Origin: Gellertiella hungarica
GTDB lineage: Bacteria; Pseudomonadota; Alphaproteobacteria; Rhizobiales; Rhizobiaceae
Direction of reading: 5' to 3'
Length of the DNA: 64,000 nt
NCBI RefSeq assembly: GCF_014197145.1
Contig: NZ_JACIEZ010000002.1
Span: 558,001-622,000, forward strand
Shown here: piece after piece, positions 37,867-47,785 of the stretch
Layout: every line of letters begins with the position of its first letter
Numbering within the stretch: position 1 is the first letter of the stretch
Translations under genes and position numbers: made by a program
The notes under the pieces: model-generated
The model's input: only the letters and a program-made list of their open reading frames with translations
The model's database searches: none
Told to the model about the DNA's origin: nothing

Positions 37867-38138
37867 CGATAGATATTCTTCCTGTTCCCGATTTCGAAGA
37901 CCAGCACGACGGGTTGCCTGTCGCGGATCTCGCGGACGATCCGGTAGTCGCCGACGCGGTATCGCCATTTATCTTCATAGTCGGGACCCTGAAGCGCTTT
38001 GCCGATACTCCGCACGTCCTGGAGGTTGGCGAGGCGGACTTCCAGAAAATCATGGATCCGCCTGCGCTGCTTCGGATCAAGCTTTTCGGCGAATTTTCGT
38101 GTAGACTTCCGGTACCGTATCGTCCAGCGCGAGCCCAC
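37863..38138 (-). CDS. RelE/ParE-superfamily toxin
   Basis: A 91 aa RelE-like toxin, predicted to be a ribosome-dependent mRNA interferase. WTIRYRKSTRKFAEKLD opens the family fold. Later DKWRYRVGDYRIVREIRDRQ and LVFEIGNRKNIYR match the conserved C-terminal strands of RelE (R/Y catalytic residues, GxRKxxYR-like end). A GTG start at 38138 was chosen because family members begin just before the W-x-I-x-Y segment; there is no ATG at that place. This makes a roughly 62-nt overlap with the antitoxin gene, much longer than usual. The stop overlaps the next gene's ATG. Confidence 0.8.
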   Translation of the reverse strand: MGSRWTIRYRKSTRKFAEKLDPKQRRRIHDFLEVRLANLQDVRSIGKALQGPDYEDKWRYRVGDYRIVREIRDRQPVVLVFEIGNRKNIYR

Positions 38139-38343
38139 TCCAAAACTTCTTGGCGTCTTTGAATTCGTCCTCGCCATTGCGGATGCGTTCCAGCGCTTCC
38201 TCGGCAGCCTTGAGGTCTTCCGTGTCCTCTGCGGCTTCCAGGATGGCATCGAGGATAAAATGGCGCACCGGCTCGCCCTTCCCGGCGGCGGCGGCTTCGG
38301 CCCGTTTGAAAAGGTCTTCGGGAATATCGACTGGCTGGCTCAT
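38077..38343 (-). CDS. RelB/DUF-type antitoxin partner
   Basis: An 88 aa acidic protein lying directly upstream of, and overlapping, the RelE-like toxin gene. The N-terminus MSQPVDIPEDLFKRAEAAAA, then GEPVRHFILDAILEA, looks like a ribbon-helix-helix/RelB-like DNA-binding unit. The ALERIRNGEDEFKDAKKFWSGLALDD segment is the typical toxin-wrapping tail. Most relatives stop about here, whereas this one continues for 13 more residues (TVPEVYTKIRRKA) in the toxin gene's second frame. GAGG lies 6 nt before the ATG. It is expected to neutralise the toxin and autorepress the operon. Confidence 0.8.
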   Translation of the reverse strand: MSQPVDIPEDLFKRAEAAAAGKGEPVRHFILDAILEAAEDTEDLKAAEEALERIRNGEDEFKDAKKFWSGLALDDTVPEVYTKIRRKA

Positions 38344-38509
38344 GCGGTCCTCGCATCGGCTGCTTGCAATGGCCTGATCATAGTCCTCTCAAGGCGGCAA
38401 GGCCAGCGGCCTTTCACGCGCTTCTAAAACGCCCTCCGCCCTTGCCGCTGCGGGCTCAATCCGCTAGGAACCGCACGAACAGAAAGCCTCGGTAACCAAG
38501 AGTCCCGAC

Positions 38510-40024
38510 ATGAGCGAAAAGTCAAAGAAACCGCAGAAGCTGAAAGCCCGCTTGCCTCGTGGTTTTGTCGATCGCCATGCCGGCGACATCCGCGCCGTCG
38601 AGGAGATGGTGGCGAAGATCAAGGCGGTCTACGAGCGCTACGGCTTCGATCCCGTCGAAACCCCGCTCTTCGAATATACGGATGCGCTGGGCAAGTTCCT
38701 GCCCGACAGCGACCGGCCGAACGAGGGCGTGTTCTCGCTGCAGGACGACGACGACCAGTGGATGAGCCTGCGCTATGACCTGACCGCGCCGCTCGCCCGC
38801 CACGTGGCCGAGAACTTCAACGAGATCCAGCTTCCCTACCGCACCTATCGTGCGGGCTATGTCTTCCGCAATGAAAAGCCCGGCCCCGGCCGCTTCCGCC
38901 AGTTCATGCAGTTCGATGCCGACAGCGTTGGCGCCCCCGGCGTCCAGTCAGATGCGGAAATGTGCATGATGATGGCAGATACGCTCGAGGCGCTCGGCAT
39001 CAGGCGCGGCGATTATGTGATCCGCGTCAACAACCGCAAGGTTCTCGACGGCGTGATGGAGGCGATCGGCCTCGGCGGCGAGGAGAATGCCGCCCGGCGT
39101 CTCAACGTGCTGCGCGCCATCGACAAGCTGGACAAGTTCGGCGAGGAAGGCGTGCGCCTGCTGCTCGGCGAGGGCCGCAAGGACGAAAGCGGCGACTTCA
39201 CCAAGGGTGCGGGCCTGAACGAGGAGCAGATCGGCAAGGTTCTCTTCTTCGTCGGTATCAAGAATTACGCCGAAAGCGCAGACGCGCTGGCGGCACTTGT
39301 GGCAGGCACGTCGAAGGGTGCAGAAGGCGTCGAGGAACTGAACCTCATCGGCGCGCTGGTATCGGGCGCCGGCTATGACAGCAGCCGCATCAAGATCGAT
39401 CCCTCCGTCGTGCGCGGCCTCGAATACTATACCGGCCCGGTCTACGAGGCCGAGCTCACCTTCGACGTCACCAACGAGAAGGGCGAGAAGGTCGTCTTCG
39501 GTTCGGTTGGCGGCGGCGGGCGCTATGACGGGCTCGTTTCGCGCTTCATGGGCCAGCCGGTGCCGGCCACGGGCTTCTCCATCGGCGTTTCGCGCCTGAT
39601 GACGGCGCTGAAGAACCTCGGCAAGCTCGGTCAGGACGAGGTGCTGGCACCTGTCCTCGTCACGGTCATGGATGGCGACGTGGAGGCCATGGGCCGCTAC
39701 CAGCGCTTCACCCAGGCCCTGCGCAACGAGGGTATCCGCGCCGAGATGTACCAGGGCAACTGGAAGAAGTTCGGCAACCAGCTGAAATATGCCGACCGCC
39801 GCGGCTCGCCGGTCGCGATCATCCAGGGCGGCGACGAGCGCGCCTCGGGCGTCGTGCAGATCAAGGACCTGATCGAGGGCAAGCGCCTTTCCGGCGAGAT
39901 CGAGGACAACGCCACCTGGCGCGAGGCGCGGGTGGCCCAGGTCACCGTGCCGGAAGCCGAGCTTGTGGAAACCGTCAAGCGCATCCTCGCCGAACAGGCA
40001 GAGGATCGGGCGAGGGCGAAGTGA
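38510..40024 (+). CDS. hisS: Histidyl-tRNA synthetase
   Basis: A class II aminoacyl-tRNA synthetase charging tRNA-His. The 504 aa product has motif 2 ([20 protein letters not shown], about residues 114-133), the histidine-specific motif [15 protein letters not shown] (about 303-317), motif 3 ([13 protein letters not shown]) and a C-terminal anticodon-binding domain. It includes the insertion usual in rhizobial HisS ([19 protein letters not shown]). It is followed by hisZ and hisG in the same orientation, but a 217-nt gap containing a perfect 40-bp inverted repeat separates hisS from hisZ. Confidence 0.97.
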   Translation: MSEKSKKPQKLKARLPRGFVDRHAGDIRAVEEMVAKIKAVYERYGFDPVETPLFEYTDALGKFLPDSDRPNEGVFSLQDDDDQWMSLRYDLTAPLARHVAENFNEIQLPYRTYRAGYVFRNEKPGPGRFRQFMQFDADSVGAPGVQSDAEMCMMMADTLEALGIRRGDYVIRVNNRKVLDGVMEAIGLGGEENAARRLNVLRAIDKLDKFGEEGVRLLLGEGRKDESGDFTKGAGLNEEQIGKVLFFVGIKNYAESADALAALVAGTSKGAEGVEELNLIGALVSGAGYDSSRIKIDPSVVRGLEYYTGPVYEAELTFDVTNEKGEKVVFGSVGGGGRYDGLVSRFMGQPVPATGFSIGVSRLMTALKNLGKLGQDEVLAPVLVTVMDGDVEAMGRYQRFTQALRNEGIRAEMYQGNWKKFGNQLKYADRRGSPVAIIQGGDERASGVVQIKDLIEGKRLSGEIEDNATWREARVAQVTVPEAELVETVKRILAEQAEDRARAK

Positions 40025-40041
40025 ACATGTTGCCGAGGGCT

Positions 40042-40202
40042 TTCCCCTCCCCCTTGTGGGGAGGGGTCAGGGGTGGGGGTATCTTGGCGCACCGGCTTGC
40101 TGTCGCGCGCAAGAATGATATCTCCCGCCTTGCCCGGACAGTCCTTTCTTTTCGTGCGGAATTACCCCCACCCCTGACCCCTCCCCACAAGGGGGAGGGG
40201 AA
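40042..40202. repeat. Perfect 40-bp inverted repeat element between hisS and hisZ
   Basis: Arm 40042-40081 is the exact reverse complement of arm 40163-40202, with an 81-nt spacer. Each arm is GC-rich and is itself partly palindromic, with a 9-bp C/G stem around a 5-nt loop. This is the form of short palindromic intergenic repeats of rhizobia (RIME/REP-like); I cannot assign a named family. In RNA it would fold into a very stable structure between hisS and hisZ. Confidence 0.85.
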
Positions 40203-40241
40203 GGTTGCCGCAAGTGCTTCCTTCCCGAAGGGAGGCCGTCA

Positions 40242-41387
40242 ATGTCCCGAGGTCACCCCATGCCTCTGATGAAACTTCCCGCCTTTGCGGCAGAACTCTC
40301 CGGCCTGCTTGCCGCGCGTGGCACGGAGCGGGTCGATACCGCCGTGATCCAGCCGGCCGAGCCCTTCCTCGACATGGCCGGTGAGGATCTCCGCCGCCGG
40401 ATCTTCATGACCGAGAGCGAGACCGGGGCAAGCCTTTGCCTGCGGCCGGAATTCACCATTCCCGTCTGTCTGCGCCATATCGAGACCGCCACCGGCACGC
40501 CGCGGCGCTATTCCTATCTGGGTGAGGTCTTCCGCCAGCGGCGCGACGGTCCGAACGAGTTCTATCAGGCCGGCATCGAGGATCTCGGCGATGCCGCGAC
40601 CGATGCGGCCGACAGCCGTGCGATCGGCGATGCGCTCGACATTCTGGCGGCGCTGCTGCCGGGCCGGACGATCACCACGATTCTCGGCGATCAGGCGGTT
40701 TTCGAGGCCGTGGTCGGAGCGCTCGGCCTGCCGTCCGGCTGGCAGAAGCGCCTCATCCATGCTTTCGGCAACATGGCGCAGCTCGAAACCTGGCTCACGC
40801 GGCTTGCCGAGCCGCAGCCGGTGACGGGCCTGACGGACGAGGTCCGCGGCCTTCTCGAAGCCGGCGACGAGGCGGCGCTGATCGGCTGGATCGACCGCAC
40901 GATGGCCGCAACCGGCTATTCCACCAATGCAAGCCGCAGCCCCGAGGATATTGCCCGGCGGCTGAAGCAGAAGCTGGCGCTCGCGGAAACCCGGCTCGAT
41001 CCCGGCAAGATCGCCGTCCTCCGCCGCTTCCTCTCGCTCTCGGTTCCGCTTTCGGAAGCACCCGCCGCGCTCGACGGCTTTGCGGCAGGGGCGGGGCTGG
41101 ATCTCGGTCCGGCGCTCCAGGCGTTCCGCGAGCGGGTCTCGGCGCTCACGCGCCTCGGCGTCGATGCCGCCGCGATTACCTACCGCGCCGCCTTCGGGCG
41201 ACCGCTCGATTACTACACCGGCCTTGTCTTCGAAATGACCGGTCCGAACGGTGCCGTGCTTGCGGGTGGCGGGCGGTTCGACCGGCTGCTGACGCTGCTG
41301 GGCGCCGAGCGTGCCATTCCCGCCGTGGGCTTCGCCCTCTGGCTCGACCGGATCGAAACGGCCCGCGCGACAGGAGGCGAGGCATGA
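40242..41387 (+). CDS. hisZ: ATP phosphoribosyltransferase regulatory subunit
   Basis: HisZ is a HisS paralogue lacking aminoacylation activity; it associates with short HisG to form the active, histidine-inhibited ATP phosphoribosyltransferase. The 381 aa product keeps class II synthetase motifs in weakened form ([58 protein letters not shown]) and has no C-terminal anticodon-binding domain. GGGAGG precedes the chosen ATG; a second ATG six codons later is an alternative. It overlaps hisG by four bases. Confidence 0.95.
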   Translation: MSRGHPMPLMKLPAFAAELSGLLAARGTERVDTAVIQPAEPFLDMAGEDLRRRIFMTESETGASLCLRPEFTIPVCLRHIETATGTPRRYSYLGEVFRQRRDGPNEFYQAGIEDLGDAATDAADSRAIGDALDILAALLPGRTITTILGDQAVFEAVVGALGLPSGWQKRLIHAFGNMAQLETWLTRLAEPQPVTGLTDEVRGLLEAGDEAALIGWIDRTMAATGYSTNASRSPEDIARRLKQKLALAETRLDPGKIAVLRRFLSLSVPLSEAPAALDGFAAGAGLDLGPALQAFRERVSALTRLGVDAAAITYRAAFGRPLDYYTGLVFEMTGPNGAVLAGGGRFDRLLTLLGAERAIPAVGFALWLDRIETARATGGEA

Positions 41388-42079
41388 CCATCACCATCGC
41401 ACTGCCCTCCAAGGGCCGGATGAAGGACGATGCATCGGCCATCTTCGAACGTGCCGGGCTGAAGATCTCCGGCATCGGCAACGACCGCAATTATCGCGGC
41501 CGGGTCGACGGGCGGGAGGACATCGAGATTGCCTTCCTGTCCGCGTCCGAGATTGCCCGCGAGATCGGCAATGGCGGCGTCGATTTCGGCGTGACGGGCG
41601 AGGACCTGGTGCGCGAGGGGCTGGCGGATGCGGATCGCCGGATGGAGATTGCCGCCCGCCTCGGCTTCGGCCATGCGGATGTGGTGGTTGCCGTGCCGGA
41701 AATCTGGCTCGATGTCGCCACCATGGCCGATCTCGGCGATGTGGCGGCGGATTTCCGCACCCGCCATGGCCGGCGGCTTGCCATCGCAACCAAATACTGG
41801 CGCCTGACGCAGCAGTTCTTTTCCTCGCAGCACGGGATCCAGCTTTACCGCATCGTCGAAAGCCTGGGCGCGACGGAAGGCGCCCCGGCCGCCGGTTCCG
41901 CCGATATCATCGTCGACATCACCTCCACCGGCTCGACCCTTGTCGCCAACCATCTCAAGATCCTTGACGACGGGGTCATCCTGAAGTCGGAGGCCTGTCT
42001 CGTGCGCGCAAAAAAGCCCGCGCACGAAGGCAGCGGGCTTGTGTCGGAGATCGTGGAGCGCGTTCGCGCGGCGCTCTGA
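41384..42079 (+). CDS. hisG: ATP phosphoribosyltransferase catalytic subunit, short form
   Basis: This enzyme catalyses the first step of histidine biosynthesis (ATP + PRPP to phosphoribosyl-ATP). The 231 aa product is the short HisG type that lacks the C-terminal regulatory domain and depends on HisZ. Visible motifs are [12 protein letters not shown] at the N-terminus and the PRPP-binding loop [19 protein letters not shown] (about 173-191). Coupling to hisZ by ATGA overlap fits equal stoichiometry. The last 25 codons also contain, on the opposite strand, an intrinsic terminator for the convergent PilZ gene. Confidence 0.96.
   Translation: MTITIALPSKGRMKDDASAIFERAGLKISGIGNDRNYRGRVDGREDIEIAFLSASEIAREIGNGGVDFGVTGEDLVREGLADADRRMEIAARLGFGHADVVVAVPEIWLDVATMADLGDVAADFRTRHGRRLAIATKYWRLTQQFFSSQHGIQLYRIVESLGATEGAPAAGSADIIVDITSTGSTLVANHLKILDDGVILKSEACLVRAKKPAHEGSGLVSEIVERVRAAL
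42010..42040 (-). terminator. Rho-independent terminator for PilZ gene, inside hisG
   Basis: An 8-bp perfect stem (42014-42021 with 42033-42040), 11-nt loop, followed on the minus strand by six T residues (42010-42015). It lies 44 nt past the stop of the PilZ gene, wholly inside the hisG coding sequence. Confidence 0.8.
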
Positions 42080-42083
42080 GCCT

Positions 42084-42440
42084 TTAGCGCAGCACGCGTG
42101 GCATCGGCTTCATGTCCTCGTGGAAGAAGCGGAAATAGGATGCCACCTGCGCATAGGTGCTGGAGGTGTGCTTCAGGCGCACGCCCACCGTGCCGTTGCG
42201 ATACCAGGAAACGGTTCCGTTCAGGTGCCCGAGTTCCTTGCCGTAGAAGGAAACGGGGATGCCGGGCGTCATTTCCCGGGGCTGCTCGAGCGCCAGGCCG
42301 ATGCCCTGCTCGGAGAGATTGACGACCCGGCACATGATTTCCGCGTTCATGTATTTGAGGCGACCGAAAAGGCGCACTTCCGAACGCGCTTCCTTGCGTG
42401 CCTTGATCCCGCCCGCTGCTGCCTGACCTGCCGTCGTCAT
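42084..42440 (-). CDS. PilZ domain protein
   Basis: A 118 aa single-domain PilZ protein, probable cyclic-di-GMP receptor in the cytosol. The binding signature is present: an Arg-rich RSEVRLFGR segment (about residues 19-27, giving the RxxxR) and NLSEQGIG (about 41-48, matching [D/N]xSxxG). Residues 1-15 are a flexible Ala/Gly tail. The C-terminal SYFRFFHEDMKPMPRVLR is not part of the core. The downstream target (motility, cellulose or other polysaccharide) cannot be inferred. The gene is monocistronic and converges on hisG. Confidence 0.88.
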   Translation of the reverse strand: MTTAGQAAAGGIKARKEARSEVRLFGRLKYMNAEIMCRVVNLSEQGIGLALEQPREMTPGIPVSFYGKELGHLNGTVSWYRNGTVGVRLKHTSSTYAQVASYFRFFHEDMKPMPRVLR

Positions 42441-42550
42441 ATCGTCCGTCTCCCGCTTTTATCGTTGGGGGCAGACTAGCAGCCACATATTGTATATTCA
42501 TAAATCTGCATGGTTCACCAAGGGTAACCGCAGCAGGCGGCATTCGATCG

Positions 42551-42577
42551 AAAAAGCCCCCCGCTGGCGCGGAGGGC
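42551..42577 (-). terminator. Rho-independent terminator after doxX
   Basis: A 9-bp stem including one G-U pair (42556-42564 with 42569-42577), 4-nt loop, followed on the minus strand by five T residues (42551-42555). It lies 28 nt beyond the DoxX gene stop. Confidence 0.75.
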
Positions 42578-42604
42578 GAGGCATGGGAACAGGCGTCGTG
42601 CCGA

Positions 42605-43042
42605 TCAGGCGAGGGCAGGAGCGCCGCGGCGGGCGTCGACGGAGAGCGCGCCTGCACCGACCGTTGCCAGCAGGATATAGGCGCCGGCCAGCGTCAGGTT
42701 CTTCATCAGCATGATCTGGTTCAGCGTGGACAGCCAGCCATTGGCTTCCGGCGGGAAGGTCGGAACATTGATCGCGCTGCCGTGGAAGACAAAGCCGGTG
42801 AACACGCAGAAGATGGCCAGCGCCCAGCCGACGATGCGGACCTGATAGCCGACCAGCACGGCCAGACCGGCCACCAGTTCGAAGAGACCGGCAAGATAGG
42901 CAAGCGCGGTCGGGGCCGGCAGGCCGGCGCCGGCAATCATCCCGGCAGTGCCGGACGCATCCATCAGTTTGCCGAAGCCGGCCATGATGAACATGAAGGC
43001 GAGCAGGACGCGGGCCACCAGAATAAGGATATCGCGAGACAT
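42605..43042 (-). CDS. DoxX family membrane protein
   Basis: A 145 aa inner-membrane protein with four hydrophobic helices (about residues 5-22, 43-66, 70-90, 112-132). The DoxX signature is visible: LVARVLLAFMFIMAGFGKL at the N-terminus and AYLAGLFELVAGLAVLVGY in the second segment. Relatives include a subunit of archaeal quinol oxidase and bacterial proteins linked to redox or sulfur stress; function here is unknown. It is monocistronic, with its own terminator, and divergent from the glutathione transferase gene. Confidence 0.88.
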   Translation of the reverse strand: MSRDILILVARVLLAFMFIMAGFGKLMDASGTAGMIAGAGLPAPTALAYLAGLFELVAGLAVLVGYQVRIVGWALAIFCVFTGFVFHGSAINVPTFPPEANGWLSTLNQIMLMKNLTLAGAYILLATVGAGALSVDARRGAPALA

Positions 43043-43190
43043 GGAAAACTCCCTGGCATGGTGTGATCCGCCCGGCCCGGGGCCGGAAACGGTTTCGAGA
43101 CGATCGCCGCGCCACTATGGCGGAGCGAACAACTGTCGTAATGGTTACCCATTTCTTGACAAAAGCGAAATATAAACAACCAACGACACA

Positions 43191-43211
43191 TCGTTCAAAA
43201 TTCCTGAACGA
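43191..43211. promoter_or_regulatory. Inverted repeat in the doxX-gst divergent promoter region
   Basis: A perfect 7-bp palindrome TCGTTCA-N7-TGAACGA in AT-rich sequence, about 90 nt upstream of the glutathione transferase ATG and about 150 nt upstream of DoxX. It is a plausible operator for a redox or aromatic-responsive regulator; no regulator gene is adjacent. Confidence 0.35.
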
Positions 43212-43297
43212 ATGCCGATAAAGTTTTATGGTATTTCTGTATTGCGGGCTTCGTATGCGGTTCCTACCTTGCCTGTCGAACCAACGGAGACCCTGTC

Positions 43298-43999
43298 ATG
43301 ACCGATCTTTCCGCCTTCCCCGTCACCCGCCGCTGGCCGGCTGCCAATCCCGACGTGCTCCAGCTTTACTCGCTCGCGACGCCGAACGGCGTGAAGGTAT
43401 CCATTGCGCTCGAGGAGCTCGGCATTCCCTACGAGGTTCACAAGGTGACCTTTGCCGACAATTCCCAGAAGAGCCCGGAATTCGTGTCGCTGAACCCGAA
43501 TGGCCGCATCCCCGCCATCCTCGATCCGCACGGTCCGGGAGGCAAGCCGCTCGGCCTGTTCGAATCCGGCGCGATCCTCGTCTACCTTGCGGAGAAGGCC
43601 GGCAAGCTCCTGCCGTCCGATCCCGCTGCACGCTACGAAACGCTCGCCTGGGTGTTCTTCCAGATGGGGGGAGTGGGGCCGATGTTCGGCCAGTTCGGCC
43701 ATTTCTTCAAATATGCCGCCGACAAGGTCGCGAACAATTCCTATCCGGTCGAGCGCTATCGCGACGAGGCAAAGCGGCTTCTCTCCGTGCTCGAGGCGCG
43801 GCTTGAGGGGCGCGACTATCTGATGGGCGACGAATACTCCATCGCCGACATCGCCACCTTCCCGTGGGTGCGTGGCACCGATGTGTTCTACAATGCGCGC
43901 GAGGTTCTGGAGCTGGACAGCTTCCCGCGGGTGATGGCCTGGGTGGAGCGCTGCTGGGCGCGGCCAGCAAGCCAGAAGGGCTGGGCAGTACCGGCCTGA
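43298..43999 (+). CDS. Glutathione S-transferase (Ure2p/YfcG-like)
   Basis: A 233 aa cytosolic glutathione-dependent enzyme. The N-terminal thioredoxin-like domain has SLATPNGVKVSIALEELG (the N-G motif replacing the catalytic Ser/Cys in YfcG/Ure2p-type proteins), NPNGRIPAI with the cis-Pro, and FESGAILVYLAEK binding the gamma-glutamyl group. The helical C-terminal domain has YSIADIATFPWV. Relatives show disulfide-bond oxidoreductase or peroxidase activity. GGAG precedes the ATG and a strong terminator follows. Confidence 0.92.
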   Translation: MTDLSAFPVTRRWPAANPDVLQLYSLATPNGVKVSIALEELGIPYEVHKVTFADNSQKSPEFVSLNPNGRIPAILDPHGPGGKPLGLFESGAILVYLAEKAGKLLPSDPAARYETLAWVFFQMGGVGPMFGQFGHFFKYAADKVANNSYPVERYRDEAKRLLSVLEARLEGRDYLMGDEYSIADIATFPWVRGTDVFYNAREVLELDSFPRVMAWVERCWARPASQKGWAVPA

Positions 44000-44025
44000 G
44001 GCGGGGCTCGCGCACTGCTTCACGT

Positions 44026-44051
44026 AACCCGGCCGAAAGGCCGGGTTTTTT
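44026..44051 (+). terminator. Rho-independent terminator after gst
   Basis: A 9-bp perfect stem (44026-44034 with 44039-44047) with GAAA tetraloop and a T run to 44051. It is 27 nt after the stop and also close to the 3' end of the convergent gene. Confidence 0.88.
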
Positions 44052-44072
44052 CATGGGTGTGGCTGGACGCCT

Positions 44073-44537
44073 TCAGGCGAAGCGCGCAATGAAGGGCAGG
44101 GGCACCTCGGCGATTTCCGCTTCCACCTTGAAGCGCGGAAAGATGAAAATGCCGCGCAGCGTCAGCCCGCATTCCTCCTGTTCCCGCAGCGAGCGGGCGA
44201 TGCAGAAGACCGGCTGGCTGCGGCCCTGGCCGAGCTGCAGCGAGGAGGAGAAGCAGAAGGACGAGGGTGCTGCCGCGGCCTGTTCGAACAGGCTGAGAAT
44301 GTGACGGCGGTCCTGCGGGTCGTAGGCACGGGTCAGGCTGGTAAGTCCGCAGCGGCCGGAACCGAGATTGTGCAACGCCGCCGTCCACCGGCCGACGCTG
44401 ATGACCCCTTCCTCCAGATCGGCGGACCAGTCTTCCGAAATGCAGTAATCCGAAAGGGCAGCCTCGCTCCCCGCGCCATCGGCGATGGCGGGCATGCGGG
44501 CAGGATTCCGTCCGGCAGTCTCGACGATCTTGAACAC
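44073..44537 (-). CDS. Conserved-looking protein of unknown function (possible PAS-like fold)
   Basis: A 154 aa protein with a GTG start preceded by GGGGGA. I do not recognise a family. The alternating helix-strand order (GVISVGRWTAALHNLGSG, then YDPQDRRHILSLFEQAAAA, SSFCFSSSLQLG, QPVFCIARSL, LRGIFIFPRFKV) is reminiscent of a PAS sensor domain, but this is a weak guess. No signal peptide or membrane helix is evident. It stands alone, convergent with gst. Codon use is like its neighbours, which supports a real gene. Confidence 0.65.
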   Translation of the reverse strand: MFKIVETAGRNPARMPAIADGAGSEAALSDYCISEDWSADLEEGVISVGRWTAALHNLGSGRCGLTSLTRAYDPQDRRHILSLFEQAAAAPSSFCFSSSLQLGQGRSQPVFCIARSLREQEECGLTLRGIFIFPRFKVEAEIAEVPLPFIARFA

Positions 44538-45160
44538 CTCAATCCCCCAGTTCGGCTGTGGCGGCAGCCGTCTTGCGCTCGATCCAACCGGCGCTGGAAA
44601 GCTTCCGGTTGCATTTCGAAGTCACGCCAGAACGAGCCCGGGCAGGTACCGTCGGGCTTCGCTGGCCGCGTTCCGGGAATTTACGGGTGCCCCAACCCCT
44701 GACGGGACAATCATAAACCGGCGGAACAACAATAGGTGCGGTGATGTCCATCCGCACGCACCGCCATCTGTTATAGCCGGAAAACGGCATCTTGTTGTGA
44801 TATGGCGACGGCCGAACAAATCATTTCGGCGAACGGATGTATAAATAAGGTATGGAATATTGCAATCCCATTTTATGGCTGCATAAATTCACAGTATTAA
44901 CCGCTGGGTTGCAGGAAGCCCCTGCCGATTTCTGGTTCTCCGGCTGGCGAATACCTGACAAAAGTCAGAAAACACCAATGCCCCTCCGCCGCTGCCCTTC
45001 TCGCGGGATCAGCTGGTTCAGGCTGATACAGTATTGTTATCATTGATGTTTGCGTGATGGTGGCGGGAGCGGCAACGCTCTTCCTCTGCCGTCCGGCACC
45101 TCCCTCTGTCCCTGCGGGCGTGGAGATTGGCGATGTGCACCCGCGCCGCACGGTGTGGTG

Positions 45161-45371
45161 GAGTTTGCCGATGCGCACCCCCCTCTGCCCTGCCGGGCAT
45201 CTCCCCCTCAAGGGGGGAGATTGGGATGGGGATTCTTGGGGCAGTCCCCAGCCACCTTTTTGCGGATGAGACGCCAGTTGTCTGGGGAAATCAAAAACCG
45301 CAATGTCGATCTCCCCCCTTGAGGGGGAGATGCCCCGGCAGGGGCAGAGGGGGGTGCGGTGCGGCAAACTC
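45161..45371. repeat. Near-perfect ~61-bp inverted repeat, rhizobial intergenic mosaic type
   Basis: Arm 45161-45221 and arm 45309-45371 are reverse complements apart from two single-base insertions and a short mismatch block, separated by 87 nt. The core contains C5-6/G5-6 runs around CAAG. The pattern resembles RIME-like intergenic repeats of Rhizobiaceae; the family name cannot be confirmed here. Confidence 0.8.
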
Positions 45372-45411
45372 CACGCCCTGCCAGGCAGGGGGGTGCGGTG
45401 CGGCAAACTCC
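45349..45411. repeat. 24-nt tandem partial copy of the repeat arm
   Basis: The stretch at 45349-45372 recurs exactly at 45388-45411, 39 nt later. It is a partial third copy of the outer end of the inverted-repeat arm, showing the mosaic has been extended. Confidence 0.75.
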
Positions 45412-45471
45412 CCGCCGTGGCTGCAGAAGGATTCAGCGCGCTAATCCCGCTTCGCGCCGTCCCTGGTAAGC

Positions 45472-45500
45472 AAAAAAAGGCGGCCCCTGAGAGCCGCCTT
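45472..45500 (-). terminator. Rho-independent terminator of groESL
   Basis: An 8-bp perfect stem (45477-45484 with 45493-45500), 8-nt loop, followed on the minus strand by seven T residues (45472-45478, overlapping the stem base). It lies about 118 nt beyond the groEL stop; the intervening sequence is the palindromic duplication. Confidence 0.82.
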
Positions 45501-45528
45501 CCTGATGTCAGTCCTGTTGGACCGACAT

Positions 45529-47297
<1,769 letters not shown>

Positions 47298-47318
47298 TCA
47301 AAGGATGGGGTTCGGCTA

Positions 47319-47615
47319 TCAGCCGATGATGCCCATGATGTCGGCTTCCTTCATGATCAGAAGGTCTTCGCCGTTGAGCTTCACTTCGGTGCCGGACCAC
47401 TTGCCGAACAGGACGCGGTCGCCGACCTTGACGTCGAGAGCAACAATCTTGCCGGATTCATCGCGGGCGCCCGAGCCGACAGCGACGATTTCGCCTTCCT
47501 GCGGCTTTTCCTTTGCGGTGTCCGGAATGATGATGCCGCCCTTGGTCTTTTCTTCAGACTCGACGCGACGAACGACGACGCGATCGTGGAGCGGACGGAA
47601 ATTGGTGCTTGTCAT
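47319..47615 (-). CDS. groES: 10 kDa co-chaperonin GroES
   Basis: The heptameric lid of the GroEL chamber, cytosolic, 98 aa. [19 protein letters not shown] opens the protein; the mobile loop region [12 protein letters not shown] (about residues 23-34) binds GroEL. It is the first gene of the groESL operon, with the CIRCE operator and a housekeeping promoter 60-125 nt upstream. HrcA-mediated repression relieved by heat is expected, based on established knowledge of CIRCE. Confidence 0.98.
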   Translation of the reverse strand: MTSTNFRPLHDRVVVRRVESEEKTKGGIIIPDTAKEKPQEGEIVAVGSGARDESGKIVALDVKVGDRVLFGKWSGTEVKLNGEDLLIMKEADIMGIIG

Positions 47616-47675
47616 TGTCTAATCCCTCGATCAAATGACTTGGCGGATCGCTCATGGGACCCGCGTGGATGGGTG

Positions 47676-47702
47676 TTAGCACTCACCTTGGTCGAGTGCT
47701 AG
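47676..47702. promoter_or_regulatory. CIRCE element (HrcA operator) of groESL
   Basis: TTAGCACTC-N9-GAGTGCTAG matches the CIRCE consensus TTAGCACTC-N9-GAGTGCTAA at all but the last base. It sits just downstream of the -10 box, so bound HrcA would block initiation and the 5' leader. Confidence 0.95.
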
Positions 47703-47710
47703 CGGCTTGG

Positions 47711-47738
47711 AGATAAGGATGGCCCTTCGGAGAGTCAA
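47711..47738 (-). promoter_or_regulatory. Sigma-70-type promoter of groESL
   Basis: On the minus strand: -35 TTGACT (47733-47738), 16-nt spacer, -10 TTATCT (47711-47716). CIRCE begins 8 nt downstream of the -10 box, spanning the expected start site. Confidence 0.8.
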
Positions 47739-47785
47739 GAACGGCACGCTGAAAAAAATCGGCGCCGGGCCGCGGAGCGCAAAGC

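Noticed and set aside
38077-38249. An upstream ATG start for the RelE-like toxin
   Set aside because: It would add residues not seen in the toxin family and lie deep within the antitoxin gene; the GTG nearest the conserved W-x-I-x-Y segment fits better.
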